Shown here piece by piece: positions 53,127 to 63,966 of a stretch of DNA of 64,000 bases. The stretch is from Chlorops oryzae (lineage: Eukaryota; Arthropoda; Insecta; Diptera; Chloropidae), in the NCBI GenBank assembly GCA_020466095.1, contig CM035806.1, positions 63,129,087 through 63,193,086 of the forward strand. Direction: 5' to 3'. The notes under the pieces are model-generated. The model was not told the origin of the DNA and made no database searches. It saw only the letters and a program-made list of their open reading frames with translations. Both the position numbers and the translations under genes were made by a program. Numbering within the stretch: position 1 is the stretch's first letter; every line of letters starts with the position of its first letter.

Positions 53127-53804
53127 ACCAAACCAAATGGGGGTGATCAAGAAATATCGTATTTCGATATTGGAGTTTAAGTATCGATTTCCGATATTTT
53201 AAAATGAAAAATATCACTCACAAATTCCGTATCGATGTTAGAAAAATATCGATATATATCATTATTTTTTTTAAATGCTAAAAAATTCAAAATATTCAAT
53301 AAATTCAAATAATTCAAAAAAATTCAAAATATTCAAAGTCCAAGCTCTAGTAAGGAGAAATAGAGTGATATAACAAAGGTGAATAAGGACAAAAATTATA
53401 AAAAGAAAATAAAAACTTTAACCCAGTCGTTACGGCGGCAACACGCGCCCTTCAGATTTCTAAGCCAACACTCTTCCATCACACTATCGAGTTATCTAAC
53501 TTATATTTTGCTACTCTATTACATTAACGTTGAAGCATAAAGATTCAAAGACTTTATATACATATAAGTATATGGATTTTTGGATAATAAAACAAATTGA
53601 TTCCTGCTTCACACACACAGACACAGGTGATTTCTTTGAGGTTCTTCTGAAAGATAAACTCACGGCTTGAGTCCAAGCCCAAAACGTCAATCGTAGTGCT
53701 ACAGAACTAGTAAATTTCCATTGATTAAAGATATTTTTGAAATTTTATGAACACGTATGTATACGTACATACCAGTCAATCTTAAAATGCGCATTAAACA
53801 CTAT
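53127..53804. other. 3' flank of the SLC17-like gene
   Basis: Contains the weak TATCGATA cluster (53150-53260) and, on the minus strand at 53495-53425, a degenerate tRNA-like arm ('ggcttagaaatctgaagg'). No gene is seen and no clear poly(A) signal for the SLC17-like gene can be chosen. Confidence 0.35.
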
Positions 53805-55378
53805 TTAACTTAATGTAGGCTTTATATTAACATTTTGATCTTTAACGATCCAAATTTGGAGATTTTCTTGACATCGACTTTGCAATGAGGTTTCTTTTAT
53901 TGAACTGGATGGTTCATTCCACGCCTGCACGGTTCCCTTGCCAAATATGAGAAAAAGCGAATTACAAAAAAGATAAACACCACCCGTAATAAAGAAAACA
54001 ATACGCCATTCAGTGTGATCTTCCTAGAAATAAAATTTAAATGTTAATATGAAATATAAAGAGCGGAATGGCCACGTGTCCCTTACTTCGTTTTTAATAA
54101 TAGCTCCAACAAGCAATGGCGTAAAAATCGAGAATAAATTTGAAATTCCATTCGAGCAGCCCATCATAACGCCAGCAAAATTCGGGGACAAGTCCATATG
54201 GTTAACGAGATAACCACAAAAAGAAGCAGCATTAAATCCAACAGCCAAAGTTAGTAATATTATTGCTAAAATCTTTTGATCTACGGTCATATAACCAAGA
54301 GCAATTAGACAGACCATCGGAATCCATAGTCCAACAGAATTGAAAATTTTTCGAGAAACGGTAACACTGATAACCTTTCGATTGATGAGTTGGTCTGAAA
54401 ACGGACTCAAAATTAAACAGAGAACCCACATAACAAAATATGGAAGTGCAGAGAGTAAAGCGTTTGATTTGACATCCAATCGAAGAACCTTGTTCATATA
54501 GGTAGGAAGTTCGGTAAGCAGCGTATAGAATCCCCATGTGAAGCCAGCTTGAGCTGCAATTAGACCCAGAAACGGTAACGATGTAAAAATAGCACACCAG
54601 GGTACTGGCAGTTTCTACAATAAAGTTTTGATCGATAAAACAAGCAAATAAAAAATTTCAAATAATTTCAAACCCACCTCATTTAAATTGTTGGAACTGC
54701 CAGTTAACCCTTCGATATATTCACGCTCCTGTTTCGTCATAAATTTTGCATGTGCAGGCTCATTAGCACCGAAATACAAAAAAACGCACGCCCAAGTTAA
54801 GGAAATACCACCAGATATGTAGAATATACCAGGCCACCCCATGAGGTCAAAGATCTTTCCACTTGTTACTAGTATTAAGGCCGAGCCCAACTGAGCACCT
54901 GAGTATACCGCTGTTGAGAGAAATCCACGCTCCGTGCGGGGCACCCATTTGGCCAATAGTGTATGTAAACAAGGGTATACAACACCTTGTGTTAGTCCCG
55001 TAAGGACCCTTAGCGTAACCAACAATTTCCAGCCTCCTACCTCGATTGCCACTGGATGTAATAGAGTAAGAACACTAGCTATTAAAGTGCTGACTCCAAA
55101 TATAATTTTCGCTCCAAACATATTCGCAAGAAGTCCGGACGGTACCTGAGCTGCAACATAGCCCCAGAAAAAGCTGCTCAAAATAAGTGATTTCGTTGAT
55201 GTGTCCCAATCGTAGGTTGATCCACCTGCATATTGAACTGGTACCGTGATTTCATTCAAGACTTTATGGTTCGTCAGTGGCACTATGGCTGCTGATATGT
55301 TCACACGTAGAAAGTAGCCAAAGGCAATGCCCAAAAACATAAGCAGCGCTTGAATGTGGCGTTGGCCGAACCTAGACG
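53805..55378 (-). CDS. SLC17-family MFS transporter (putative inorganic phosphate cotransporter), 5' end incomplete
   Basis: Three exons in phase (55378-54678, 54614-54087, 54023-53805) give about 480 residues, near full length for insect SLC17 proteins (470-530); only a short N-terminal exon is missing. SLC17 members move organic or phosphate anions across membranes with Na+ or H+. Seen: RHIQALLMFLGIAFGYFLRVNISAAIVPL (TM1 region), SSFFWGYVAAQVPSGLLANMFGAK (TM2 and the loop signature), LRVLTGLTQGVVYPCLHTLLAKWVPRTERG (TM4-5), YSGAQLGSALILVTSGKI, GWPGIFYISG, a long central loop with EPAHAKFMTKQEREYIEG, then TM7-12 ending FGKGTVQAWNE. Splice sites: CACAG acceptor at 55379, GAG|GTGGGT, GAA|GTAAGG. 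An alternative start at 55430 reads through the acceptor; I prefer the spliced form. No lesion is seen. Confidence 0.88.
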
Positions 55379-56199
55379 CTGTGACAGTAACAAAAAGAAC
55401 GCCAGTCAAGCTATGAGATACTATGTACATACATTATTATAATAAAACATATAGGGCCGATAAATCAGTTACAGTTAAAACTTCAGTTTCCAGTTTATAC
55501 TACTCGAAATTAAAAAACTTGTTTCTCAGTTGTCGTTTAGATAAAATATTTGGTTTAAACTTTCAAAAATTTAAACGAACAAAATAGGTCGTTTAATCTA
55601 AAGATTTAAAAAAAATCAATTAATTTCGATATAACTGTCCGAAAATTTTCATAAATATGATTTCTGACGAGAAGACGAAAGCGAGGAAGAACTTTGCGGT
55701 CTTATTTTACCTCTAATAAGACAAATTTGGTAAAGTTGGTGAGATGAAAAGATGACATATTGCAGCTTCATTTCTGCTCAGCCATTTTCAGTTTTTTTTT
55801 TTAGAAATACCACAAGAACTCCAGATGGTTCGCTCCTTAAATCCCCTAGATTCATGATGACCTAAGTCGCCGTTCATATTAGGGGACAAATCACCGGAGA
55901 GAAATTCTGTAGATGGCGAGGGAGGCATGGGGAAGAGAGAAAAGCTTCCATACCACATCCATAAATGTCCCTCACCATAAAACCAACTTTGTTGGTCGTC
56001 CCTAGGGGAATCCCTACATAGGTAACACGGAGGAATTCTTTCTTTATATATTCCTTTTATAGTTTCCTTAGCCTACTTAAAAAAAAAAAGCAGTCACTGT
56101 CTCTAAGTGATAAAGATAGCTTTTAGAAGTAATTTTTAGTTTAAGCACCCTATACATGAGCAATGTTATTTTCGAAAAATTACACTGCTCAACAAATTT
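55379..56199. other. 5' flank of the SLC17-like gene
   Basis: The first exon and promoter of the transporter are expected here or further right, but neither was identified. No TE end is evident before the Helentron fragment at 56200. Confidence 0.3.
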
Positions 56200-56385
56200 G
56201 GATTTTATAAAAAGCAAATGAATATTTGTACAATTTTCCTGTAGATCTCGGCCTCCTAAGCAAGAAAAATTTGTTCCCCGGGAATATTCAGAATCGGGCT
56301 GTATATCTCCGGAGCTTAATTCTCCCTGTTACAAGATTCGCACAAAACTAATATACCCCGCTTACGCTGGGTATAAAAAGATTGG
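56200..56385 (-). mobile_element. 5' end of a second Helentron-like family
   Basis: On the minus strand it starts with the hairpin 'tatacccagcgtaagcgggg' / 'tatatta', the same TATACC...GGGTATA plan as the HINE at 29064, followed by 'ccggagatatacagcc' and 'ctgtagatctcggcc'. The block 56214-56275 recurs inverted at 59330-59395, beside the next HINE copy. Confidence 0.6.
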
Positions 56386-57653
56386 CCTTTGCGAACCAAC
56401 ATTATAGTTGGTGAAGATAATATTCAACGCACTGCTCTTGTTGATAAAAATAATATTATATTACCGCCACTGCATATAAAATTAGGACTTGCTAAGAACT
56501 TTATAAAAAAAAATTGGCAAAAGATGGAACACAGGAAGCTTTTCCCCGCTTAAAGGCGATATTTTCTACCTTTCACACGCAAAACTCAAGGAAGGAGTTC
56601 TAAATTGTCCAGAAATACGTAAACTTTTGCAAGACGACGAGTTCTCAAGCCTTTAGTCACCAGTCGAAGCAGCAGCGTGGAGCTCATTCAAACTTGTTGT
56701 ACGCAATTTTTTGGGCAACTACAAAAGTCCAAATTACAAGCAAATAGTAAATAACCTACTAAAGAATTATAAGAAAGCCGAAGTACACATGTCGTTGAAG
56801 ATCCACTTTGTCGATTTGCATTTGGATTTTTTTCCTGAAAACTTACACTGAGCGAACGTAACCATGATTTTTTTAAAAGGGCGCATTGTTATTCACAGTC
56901 CTTTTGATTTTCGAGCAGAACAAAAATTTCAAAAGGAAAATTGTTGAGTCAACAACATTTTTGGTTGAATTGAAAGGAAATATCTTTAATTACATTTCTT
57001 TTCGTTCGGTATAATTCTCATTTGTTTTATAAAATAAGACATATAAGATATGTACTCATCTTAGAACTTTTTAAGCATTGCGAAAGCAGTCACCAAAACG
57101 GAGTGACGAAATCGGATGAAGTCCATCCGATTGCTATTTTTTGGGTCATGTTCAGCAGAGTGCTAAATGGCCATTTGCTTTGAACGTTAATTAAATTTTT
57201 TTTGGCATTTCTTCTTGTATAGGTATTTTTTTGGAATTTTTTTAAAAAATATCTTGTCATTTCAACTATGTCCGTGGTTGGTTCAACAATTTAAATTTAA
57301 ATCCATTTTTGAAAATTATCATTTCAATTCAACCTGAAATATGGTTGATTCAAAAGGAAAATTTTTAATTTTTTCAACAAGAAAAATTGTTAAAATTAAA
57401 AATATTCCTTGTTGAAGCCGTTTTGTATGTTTTTCCTTTTGATTTAACCAGTTTTCTGGTTGATTTTTTTCTCTGTGTAGAAGACGTAAGCGATGAGCAT
57501 GGCGAACGATTTCATCAGCAATTAAAGGATATTCAAAATCGCTATAGCGGCCTTTTCGACACGGCAATGATGGGTGATTACGTGTGGTCCCTTGTGCGTG
57601 AAAATGATGGTAGTAAATATAAAAGACAAAGCGGAAGCAAGCAATTTTTTTAA
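56386..57653 (+). pseudogene. Arthropod TE-associated protein (PLHIKLGL / ERFHQ family), split by a CACT-ended element
   Basis: Coding blocks in order: LPPLHIKLGLAKNFIK (56460-56510), AFPRLKAIFS, then after frameshifts VEAAAWSSFKLVVRNFLGNYKSPNYKQIVNNLL (56660-56760), and KKAEVHMSLKIHFVDLHLDFFPEN (56775-56840). After the insertion it continues EDVSDEHGERFHQQLKDIQNRYSG and DTAMMGDYVWSLVREND. This domain is very frequent in arthropod and Hydra genomes in proteins of unknown role, usually repetitive. The frame joins perfectly if 56846-57477 and one TA are removed. AATAAA at 57676-57681. Frameshifts near 56510-56640 and a stop near 56655 show it is dead. Function unknown; probably a TE-encoded protein. 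Confidence 0.75.
56846..57477. mobile_element. CACTGAG-ended MITE in a coding exon, TSD TA
   Basis: Ends 'cactgag' and complemented 'cacagagaaaaaaat', TA flanks (56844-56845, 57478-57479). Subterminal words 'caaaaggaaaatt' and 'ggttgaatt' occur in both orientations. 632 bp, no gene. It splits the pseudogene between FFPEN and EDVSDEH. Confidence 0.75.
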
Positions 57654-58376
57654 ATTGTATAAAAATAATTTTTGAAATAAATGTTTATTTCCTTAACACT
57701 TTTGCATTAGAGCTATTTCACAAATGTTTTACAGGAGTTGTACCAATTTGGTAGTTCATGTTGTCTTTAAGTGGGCTGCACCACAGCGGCCCCGGTGTAT
57801 CGAAGACCGGTAGTCAAATAATCCGAAATCAAGACTGTTTTTATTTTTTTTCATAAATAATGTGTGAAAATTTACTCAATTGCACCTTCATAAAATAATT
57901 TCGGCTCATATGGACAAGTTTTGTGAACAAAGCAAAAATTGTGAAATATCGATTTTTTAGTGTTTTGGCAAAAAATCATAGCTCCGTAATTTTTCCACCG
58001 ATTTTAGCCAAACACGGCTTATTTTTTAGAAGAAATACTTAACTATAGGTAAAAAATTTGAAAATGGGTTTGCCACTTCGATTTATATTTTTTTACAGAT
58101 TATTATATGAAAAATTTACCCTGATTTTTTAGAAAAAAATAATTTTCTTGTATAATTGCACCTCTAGCACTAAAACTACTCATGCAAATCAAAAACTTTG
58201 TTTATAAAAAGTGTAGGGAACTTAATTATCTATAATTTAAAAAAAATATATTCAAATCGGTAGATCGGGGCCCGAGATATGCTTGAAATAGCAAGTGCAC
58301 CTACGAAATGCACTGAAAAAAATTTCAAAAATATTTTTCTCTAAAACTCTTCCATAGAAAAATTAAAAAAGACAAG
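57654..58376. other. AT-rich non-coding stretch
   Basis: Apart from the AATAAA at 57676-57681 no gene, TIR or RNA is recognised. Confidence 0.3.
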
Positions 58377-59331
58377 TAAAGAAGTTTGCATCGGCTAAGC
58401 CGATTGCACACAAACCTTTTCCTCAGCCTGAAATATGTTAAAACATTACCTTAACAAAAATTCCTGCCGTTTTCGTTGTTCTAGCTGGATATCTATTTAT
58501 ACCTTATCTGTACTTCGATTTTTTCGCGGATGGTGAGCATGGTCAAGTTTTAACCGTTAGAGGACATTTTGTCTAGCTGCGAAATCCTCAATTCAAAATA
58601 GTGAAATTCAAATTTTCGCAAATTTCGCGAATGGTGGTCTTGATCAAATTTTAACCCTTAGAGGACATTTTGTTTAGCTGCGAAATACTCAAAACTGTGA
58701 AAATCAAATTTTCGCAAATTTCGCGAATGGTGGTCATGGCCAAATTTTAACCTTAAGTGACGACTTTATTTGGCGGCAAAATACACAATCAGAAGAAGCG
58801 AAAAAAAAAAAAAATTTTTGTATACAGATATGAGAATAAGAGAAAGAGTGTTTTTTCTAATGTGTAGGATGATGACCATAAATATAGCGATGTCGCAATT
58901 TTTTTTCAGCGAAAGCTTAAGTGTACATAGTAGCTATACACACCCAAATTTTAATAAGCTGGGATGTATAGTAAAAAAGTTATTCACGGAAAACGTTAAG
59001 AATCGTGATTTTTGAAACTTCTGAACCACTTCCCACGACTCAAAAAGGGACTAAGAAAAAAATTTGTATGCAGTTTTTCGGACATTTACCTGGTTCAAGT
59101 CCATGCCAAATTTCAATATGATATCTTGCATGGCTTAGGAGTAAATTACGAAAAACTAAAGTGTGACCGACAGACAGACAGACAGACAGACATGGCTAGA
59201 TCGATTCCTCTTGTCACCCTGATCAAGAATATATATATATGTCTATATCTATCGCGACTCCTTTGGTATGTTACATACTCCGTGCCAAACTTAATATACC
59301 CTTTCCTTCGGAAAAGGTATAAAAATTTCTT
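58377..59331 (-). mobile_element. Helentron-associated element (HINE), short-array copy
   Basis: Inverse of the 29064-34897 element: 3' hairpin 'atcggctaagccgat' at about 58390, two to three tandem monomers with 'ggacattttgtctagctgcg', the conserved block, a GACA microsatellite (59170-59192) and the TATACC hairpin at 59310-59331. It shows the ancestral state with few monomers. A minus-strand version of the second Helentron family follows immediately (59332-59395). Confidence 0.9.
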
Positions 59332-60106
59332 GCTAAGAAGGCCGAGATCTACAGGAAAATTGTTCAAATATTCATTTGCTTTTTTTTTGTCTGACAGCGT
59401 TATAAGACAGTAACAGTACATATTCGTATTATTTTAAAAACTATTGATTTTCACTATTTAACCCGGCTAGAAATTCTATCTCGGCGCTAGCTAGGCCCTA
59501 GCTAGTTTATATCTTGGGCTTATAGTGCGTTTCCATATGGTGTTTAAGTCTGAGATGTTTAGCTAAACACTTCGAGCGTTTCCACTTATGCGAGGTGTTT
59601 ATGTTTGACAGCTGTTTGTTTATTTACAATTGCAAGCAGTGTTGCCATTTTTAGGAAAATCACTTGAAGGGAAAAAGGGAAAAATTAGCAAAATATAGAG
59701 AATTTTTGGTATATTCTAAAATATTAGATATATTTTGAATATATTTTCTTATCAATCAATTAAAACGACAAAATAAAAATTATACGTGTAAAAAAAGTTT
59801 AGTAGAAATTCAAAAATAATGAAAAATAAGATTGTTTGTATCGAGCTCAAATTTTTTCGTTTTGCGCATCTACAATAATTACCACAATTCCACAAGTAGT
59901 TTTTTTTTTAAAAACAGATATAATGTATTTTTTTTTTGTTTTTTGATTATGCCTTGCGTGCATTCTTAATTTTTTTCGAATTTTCCATGTTTAAAGTATT
60001 TTAGGGAATTTTTTGTAGTTTGTAGGGAATTTTTATTTTTGCTATTGGCAACATTGCAAAACACGAACAACACAAATTGCAATTATTCTTGAAATTAAAA
60101 CAATAA

Positions 60107-60447
60107 ATGGATAATTCCAGCGAAAAGAATTTGATTGCAAAGCTTTCGGCTTTGATTTTTAGTGCCGATAATAAGAGATTTCAGCTGATGAAATTGCGGA
60201 GACTTCAAAATATTCGTAGAAGAAATGTTTTGATGTTAATGCAAACTTCCCTCAAATCCAAAAGAAAGAGGACTATATGGATGAAGGTAAGAAAGTCCAT
60301 TTGCAATTTTTACTTTATTAATAAAACTTTGTATCCTAATAACAGCAAAGACACGGCAAGTTTTGGGAAATGGATATGCCCAAAAATGATAACAATTTCT
60401 TCAAAGAGAGCTTCCGGATGAGCAAGGAATCATTTGACCACTCCGTT
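60107..60447 (+). pseudogene. First two exons of a PIF/Harbinger transposase
   Basis: Exon 1 60107-60286 (MDNSSEKNLIAKL, a leucine- and arginine-rich helix RRLQNIRRRNVLMLMQTSLK, KRKRTIWMK), donor AAG|GTAAGA; exon 2 from 60346 (acceptor TAATAACAG): QRHGKFWEMDMPKNDNNFFKESFRMSKESFDHSV. The final block (F-F-K-E-S-F-R-M-S-x-E-S-FD) is the Harbinger N-terminal signature. Frames join in phase. The catalytic core is missing after 60447 because of internal deletion. Confidence 0.75.
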
Positions 60448-60529
60448 GTTTTTCTCTTTTGCCTAAAGAAATAAAGAAAACTCATGCATTAGTTCAGTTA
60501 TTTCAGTTATTTCAACCATATATTTACCT

Positions 60530-60640
60530 CTTTTCCCCATTTCGACAGTCGTTATTGTAATCTGGAAAAATAATTTACAAATAATTAGAAAAATATTCAA
60601 CGCAAAGAATTTCGTCCCTACCTTCCATTTTCGCTTTTTT
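60530..60640 (-). pseudogene. Short 5' exons of the Harbinger partner gene
   Basis: On the minus strand: ATGGAAG with donor GTAGGGACG at about 60626, then acceptor 'attttccag' and a 35-nt exon (ATTACAATAACGACTG start) with donor GTAAATAT at about 60530. They would code MEDYNNDCRNGEKR. Too short to identify; position opposite the transposase suggests the Myb/MADF-like partner. Confidence 0.4.
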
Positions 60641-61375
60641 GTTTTGATTTTCTTTTAACAGTTAGATATGCATGAAATTCCGATACGAAAAATCGATTTT
60701 TTTTCTATCGATGACAGTGTTTATGTGGTGTTTATGAGATAAACACTTCATTTTCGCGTTTAGCGTTTGTATGGAAAAAACACGAGATAAGCACCTCGTT
60801 TAGGGCACTAAACGCGAAAACGCGAGTTAAACACCATATGGAAACGCACTATTAGTTTGTAAAGTCTAGCAAGCGCCTTCCTTGTTTGTTAATGCTTCGG
60901 GTAGCTAGCGCCCGGCTAGTAATTTCTGGCTAGCGCGTAGATCATATGTCAATCACTTTGTTTTACATAAAGATTTATTTTCACGTCCACTTGACGGGGT
61001 ATTGGTTAAAGTTCTCACCTAGTTCGCACCTCATTGGTTACGATATCGCCTCTGCGCAAAGCTGACGCTCACCACACAAAGTACACGCCTTATATTTCCA
61101 CGAATTTAAACTAAGTGAGAATTATAAAAAAAGTTTTGGGCCAAATTTTCTCTCTGGGTTCTAGTTAGGCCCCCGCTAGCGCCAGGCTAAATTTATCAAG
61201 TCGGGCAAATCTAGCTAGGCGCTAGCTAGCGCCATGCTAGAGTTTCCTATCCGGGCTTAACCTAGAGAAAACAAGCTAGTCCCTGTCTAGATTATTCTAC
61301 TCATCGCCCCTATAGCGACGGTTCTAGCTAGGCGCTAGCTAGTAACTAGATTTCTCTAGGCAATTTCCAACCGGT

Positions 61376-61737
61376 AAGTTTATTGACAGACGCATTTTAA
61401 ATGAAAGCGGGGAAAGGTCGCCGGAGAGATGGGTGAGAGAGCGAGAGAGAAAGGGTCTAATAACTTGATTTTCTGCAAATAGTTTGTCAATGATTTCTTA
61501 CATATTCCTTGAAACCAGAGACATAAAAGTTATAAGAAATTAGGAAAAAAAATTGGACTGTAACTATTAAAGTTTGTATTAAAAAAAATTAATTTTAAGA
61601 TAACAGTTTCCCTCTTAACGAAATAAACTAAAAACTATTTATTGAAAATAAAAGCTTATAAGAAACGGAAAAGTTTTTTTCTCATTCACAATCGTTTTGA
61701 AGCAACGTAAAAAATATTTATTGAACGATTATATTAA
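61376..61737. repeat. Left member of a direct repeat flanking a MITE
   Basis: 'ttttttctcattcacaatcg' and 'gaagcaacgtaaaaaatatt' (61676-61724) recur at 62479-62523, just beyond the MITE. The region is otherwise AT-rich and non-coding. Confidence 0.5.
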
Positions 61738-62458
61738 AGGGGACCTTCTGGTCTAGAGCACGAAAATTTAGGGTATTTTCATGATTTTTTTTTGGTATTA
61801 AGCCAAATAAAAAACGATTTTCTAAGTATGCAGGCTTATTATATTCTTTATTGACAAAAAATAAAAAATGTTGTAATTTTTTTTTTTTTTTTTGGTATTT
61901 TAAAAATGGCGTTGAAGTGGACCCTCTTTGAAAAAGTACCTCCGTGGTGTGAAAGATTTTGGCAGTTCTGGTAATCGAAAAAAAAAAAACAAAAATATGT
62001 TATTAATCAGAATGAATGCGGCTATGGCAGGAACTAGAATAAAAAAAATTTTTTTATTGACAAAATGGCGCAATTTTTTATTTCAACCATCAAAACCTCC
62101 CCTTTTTTTGACCATTTTTTTAATGAAAAAATTTGAAGTTCTTGAAATAAAAATTCGATTCTAGTTCGGGCCATAGCCATTGATGTTATGAATAACATAT
62201 AAAAATTCCAGACAAATCGGTTCGATGGTTTTTTTGTTTTCATTCACACCAGGTCAAAAAAAGTAGTTTTGAGATAAACGCGTTCAAAGTTGCTTTGATC
62301 AAGCGTGCTGCCTGCTGTCTCCACCTTCTAAAAAGGCTGTAGCAAAACAAATATTGTCAATATCTTCACGAAACTTTGCCAGCATATTCTTAAAAGTCTA
62401 TTCTTCCGAAATATATATAAAAAAAAAAATCAAAAAATTCTAGACCAGAAGGTCCCCT
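61738..62458. mobile_element. MITE, AGGGGACCTTCTGGTCTAGA ends, TSD TAA
   Basis: The 20-bp inverted ends are perfect; TAA flanks (61735-61737, 62459-62461). 721 bp, AT-rich core with the inverted pair 'ctatggcaggaactagaata' and its partner near 62160. PIF/Harbinger-type TSD. Confidence 0.88.
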
Positions 62459-62717
62459 TAAGAGCAACGGAAACATTTTTTTCTCATTCATAATTGTAAT
62501 GAAGCAACGTAAAAAATATTTATCAAAAAATAAACGTTTTGAGCAACGAAAAACAAAAAAATTCCAATCATAAGTATTATCCACTAACGTAAAAAATTTT
62601 CGTTGTTTTAAAGGAGATTTTTTCGATTCTAAAAAAAATTTAATAGTTATTAAGGATCTATGCTTTAAACTAATCTAATTGAAATCTGCAACAAAAACTT
62701 TGTGCAATTTATTAATA

Positions 62718-62806
62718 CAGTCGACTCTCGTTAATTCAAACACTCGATAATTCGTTATATTATATTTTAAGAGTCCCTCGAGTTTCGAATTAACGAGAGT
62801 CGACTG
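62718..62806. mobile_element. 89-bp pogo/Tigger-type MITE, TSD TA
   Basis: Ends 'cagtcgactctcgttaattc' inverted with one mismatch, TA flanks (62716-62717, 62807-62808). Nearly the whole element is a hairpin. Confidence 0.88.
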
Positions 62807-63627
62807 TAACTTATTCAGCTACAATGGACATTTACTAGAGGTCGCTTCAGAATAATTTTAAAGTGGCACGTCTTTTCAGATATTTTATCAAAGCACTTAA
62901 GCCGAATCGAGTGCTTGAATTTGTTGCAGGTCTCGAGAGGCATACTTAAATACACACCTTTTATGTCCAAGAAATATGGTATTTTCATGAGACCCGCTTT
63001 GAAGGATACTTAAGGATCCGAAAATTCGCCGTGTTGAATATGGAAGTAAATGTGTACTTATAAACGGGCACATATGATTGCTTGCATTACAAATGAAAAC
63101 CATATCGCACATTTCTATATAATAATGGTAATTCTGTGTCGAAGGTACACTGCGTTTGTGCACTTGTGCGTAACACCCAAAAACCACTCGAGATAGACCA
63201 TACAAAGTGTATACCTACCTATACGTTCCTATAACACTGGTCGGAAAAAAAAGAAAAAAGTTCATCAGCAATAATTTTGTTATGCGATTTTAGTTTGCTT
63301 TAGTGCGCTGAATTCAAAACTGTTATGCATATTGCATTAGAAAATCGTTGGTTGCGATCGGCTAAAGCCAAAATGAGCGAATCTCAAGCTCTTTACTACT
63401 TTTATACTCTTTACAATGGTATCCCTGTAGGAAATTGATCTAGTGCAGAAGTACTCTTTGACTACTCCCCAAATCAACAGTACTACTCGCTCATAATTTC
63501 TCCGCCAATGTATTCAACTGTAGAGTTTAACTCTGAGTCGCCATTCGAAAATCGACAGTTGCGTTTGAACTAGTGCAGAAGTAGAGGCAACAGGGCCAAT
63601 TCAGTAAATTTGCTATACGCTGTCGTA
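62807..63627. other. Non-coding stretch
   Basis: No gene is supported; a 102-codon minus-strand frame (63205-62897) has no family resemblance. 'ctagtgcagaagta' occurs twice (63439, 63570). Confidence 0.35.
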
Positions 63628-63692
63628 GCTCACAACGTAGCGCGTGCACCCCGCGATCCGAAGGACCCAGGTTCGAATCCCGGGCCAAGCGA
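63628..63692 (+). repeat. tRNA-like sequence followed by oligo-T (left unit)
   Basis: 'tcgtagctcacaacgtagcg' resembles a D arm/A box, and 'cccaggttcgaatcccgggc' is a good T arm with B box. It runs on 'caagcgaacgccga' into TTTTTTT, a possible Pol III stop. The acceptor stem does not pair, so not a tRNA gene. Confidence 0.5.
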
Positions 63693-63894
63693 ACGCCGAT
63701 TTTTTTAAAAAATTATTAGTAAAAATTGGAATCCTAAGAGGAATAAAAAGCAAATATATAAAAAAGAAAGGTTTCAAATAGGCAGGAAAATGTTGAGCGA
63801 ATTTGTGCGCAAAGTTTTGAGACATCATTGGTGAAGACTTGTTTTTCGATCCAATTATTTGAGTTTTTCGAAACATGCCATTCTTCCACATTTT

Positions 63895-63966
63895 TTCGCC
63901 TGCGACAGGAATCGAACTCGAGCCCTTCATATTGCCAAGCGAATACGCTTTCACTACGCCACGGAC
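63895..63966 (-). repeat. tRNA-like sequence (right unit), facing the left unit
   Basis: Minus strand: 'ggtccgtggcgtagtgaaag' (A-box-like) and 'gagttcgattcctgtcgcag' (B box), then 'gcgaaaaaatg'. Similar to the minus-strand unit at 52603-52680 in the words 'ggcgtagt' and 'cgcaggc'. With 63628-63692 it encloses a 200-bp AT-rich spacer. Confidence 0.5.

Larger units (their letters stand above)
59523..60851. mobile_element. Harbinger-derived element with exons of both genes, TSD TTA
   Basis: Ends 'tagtgcgtttccatatggtg' are identical on both sides and continue 'tttaa'; TTA flanks (59520-59522, 60852-60854). It keeps two 5' exons of a transposase on the plus strand and short 5' exons of a second gene on the minus strand. 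1329 bp. Subterminal 'gtgtttat' / 'aaacac' words. Confidence 0.9.
59460..61375. mobile_element. GCTAGC-rich element hosting a Harbinger derivative
   Basis: Both sides of the Harbinger insert are full of 'gctagctaggcgctagctag'-type words: more than fifteen CTAG sites in about 570 bp. The borders 'ccggctagaaattctatctc' and complemented 'ccggttggaaattgcctaga' are loosely inverted. Probably one non-autonomous element with palindromic subterminal repeats; superfamily unknown. Confidence 0.5.

Noticed and set aside
62897..63205. 102-codon minus-strand frame
   Set aside because: No homolog recognised, no splice or poly(A) context, and His/Cys-rich composition without a clear motif.
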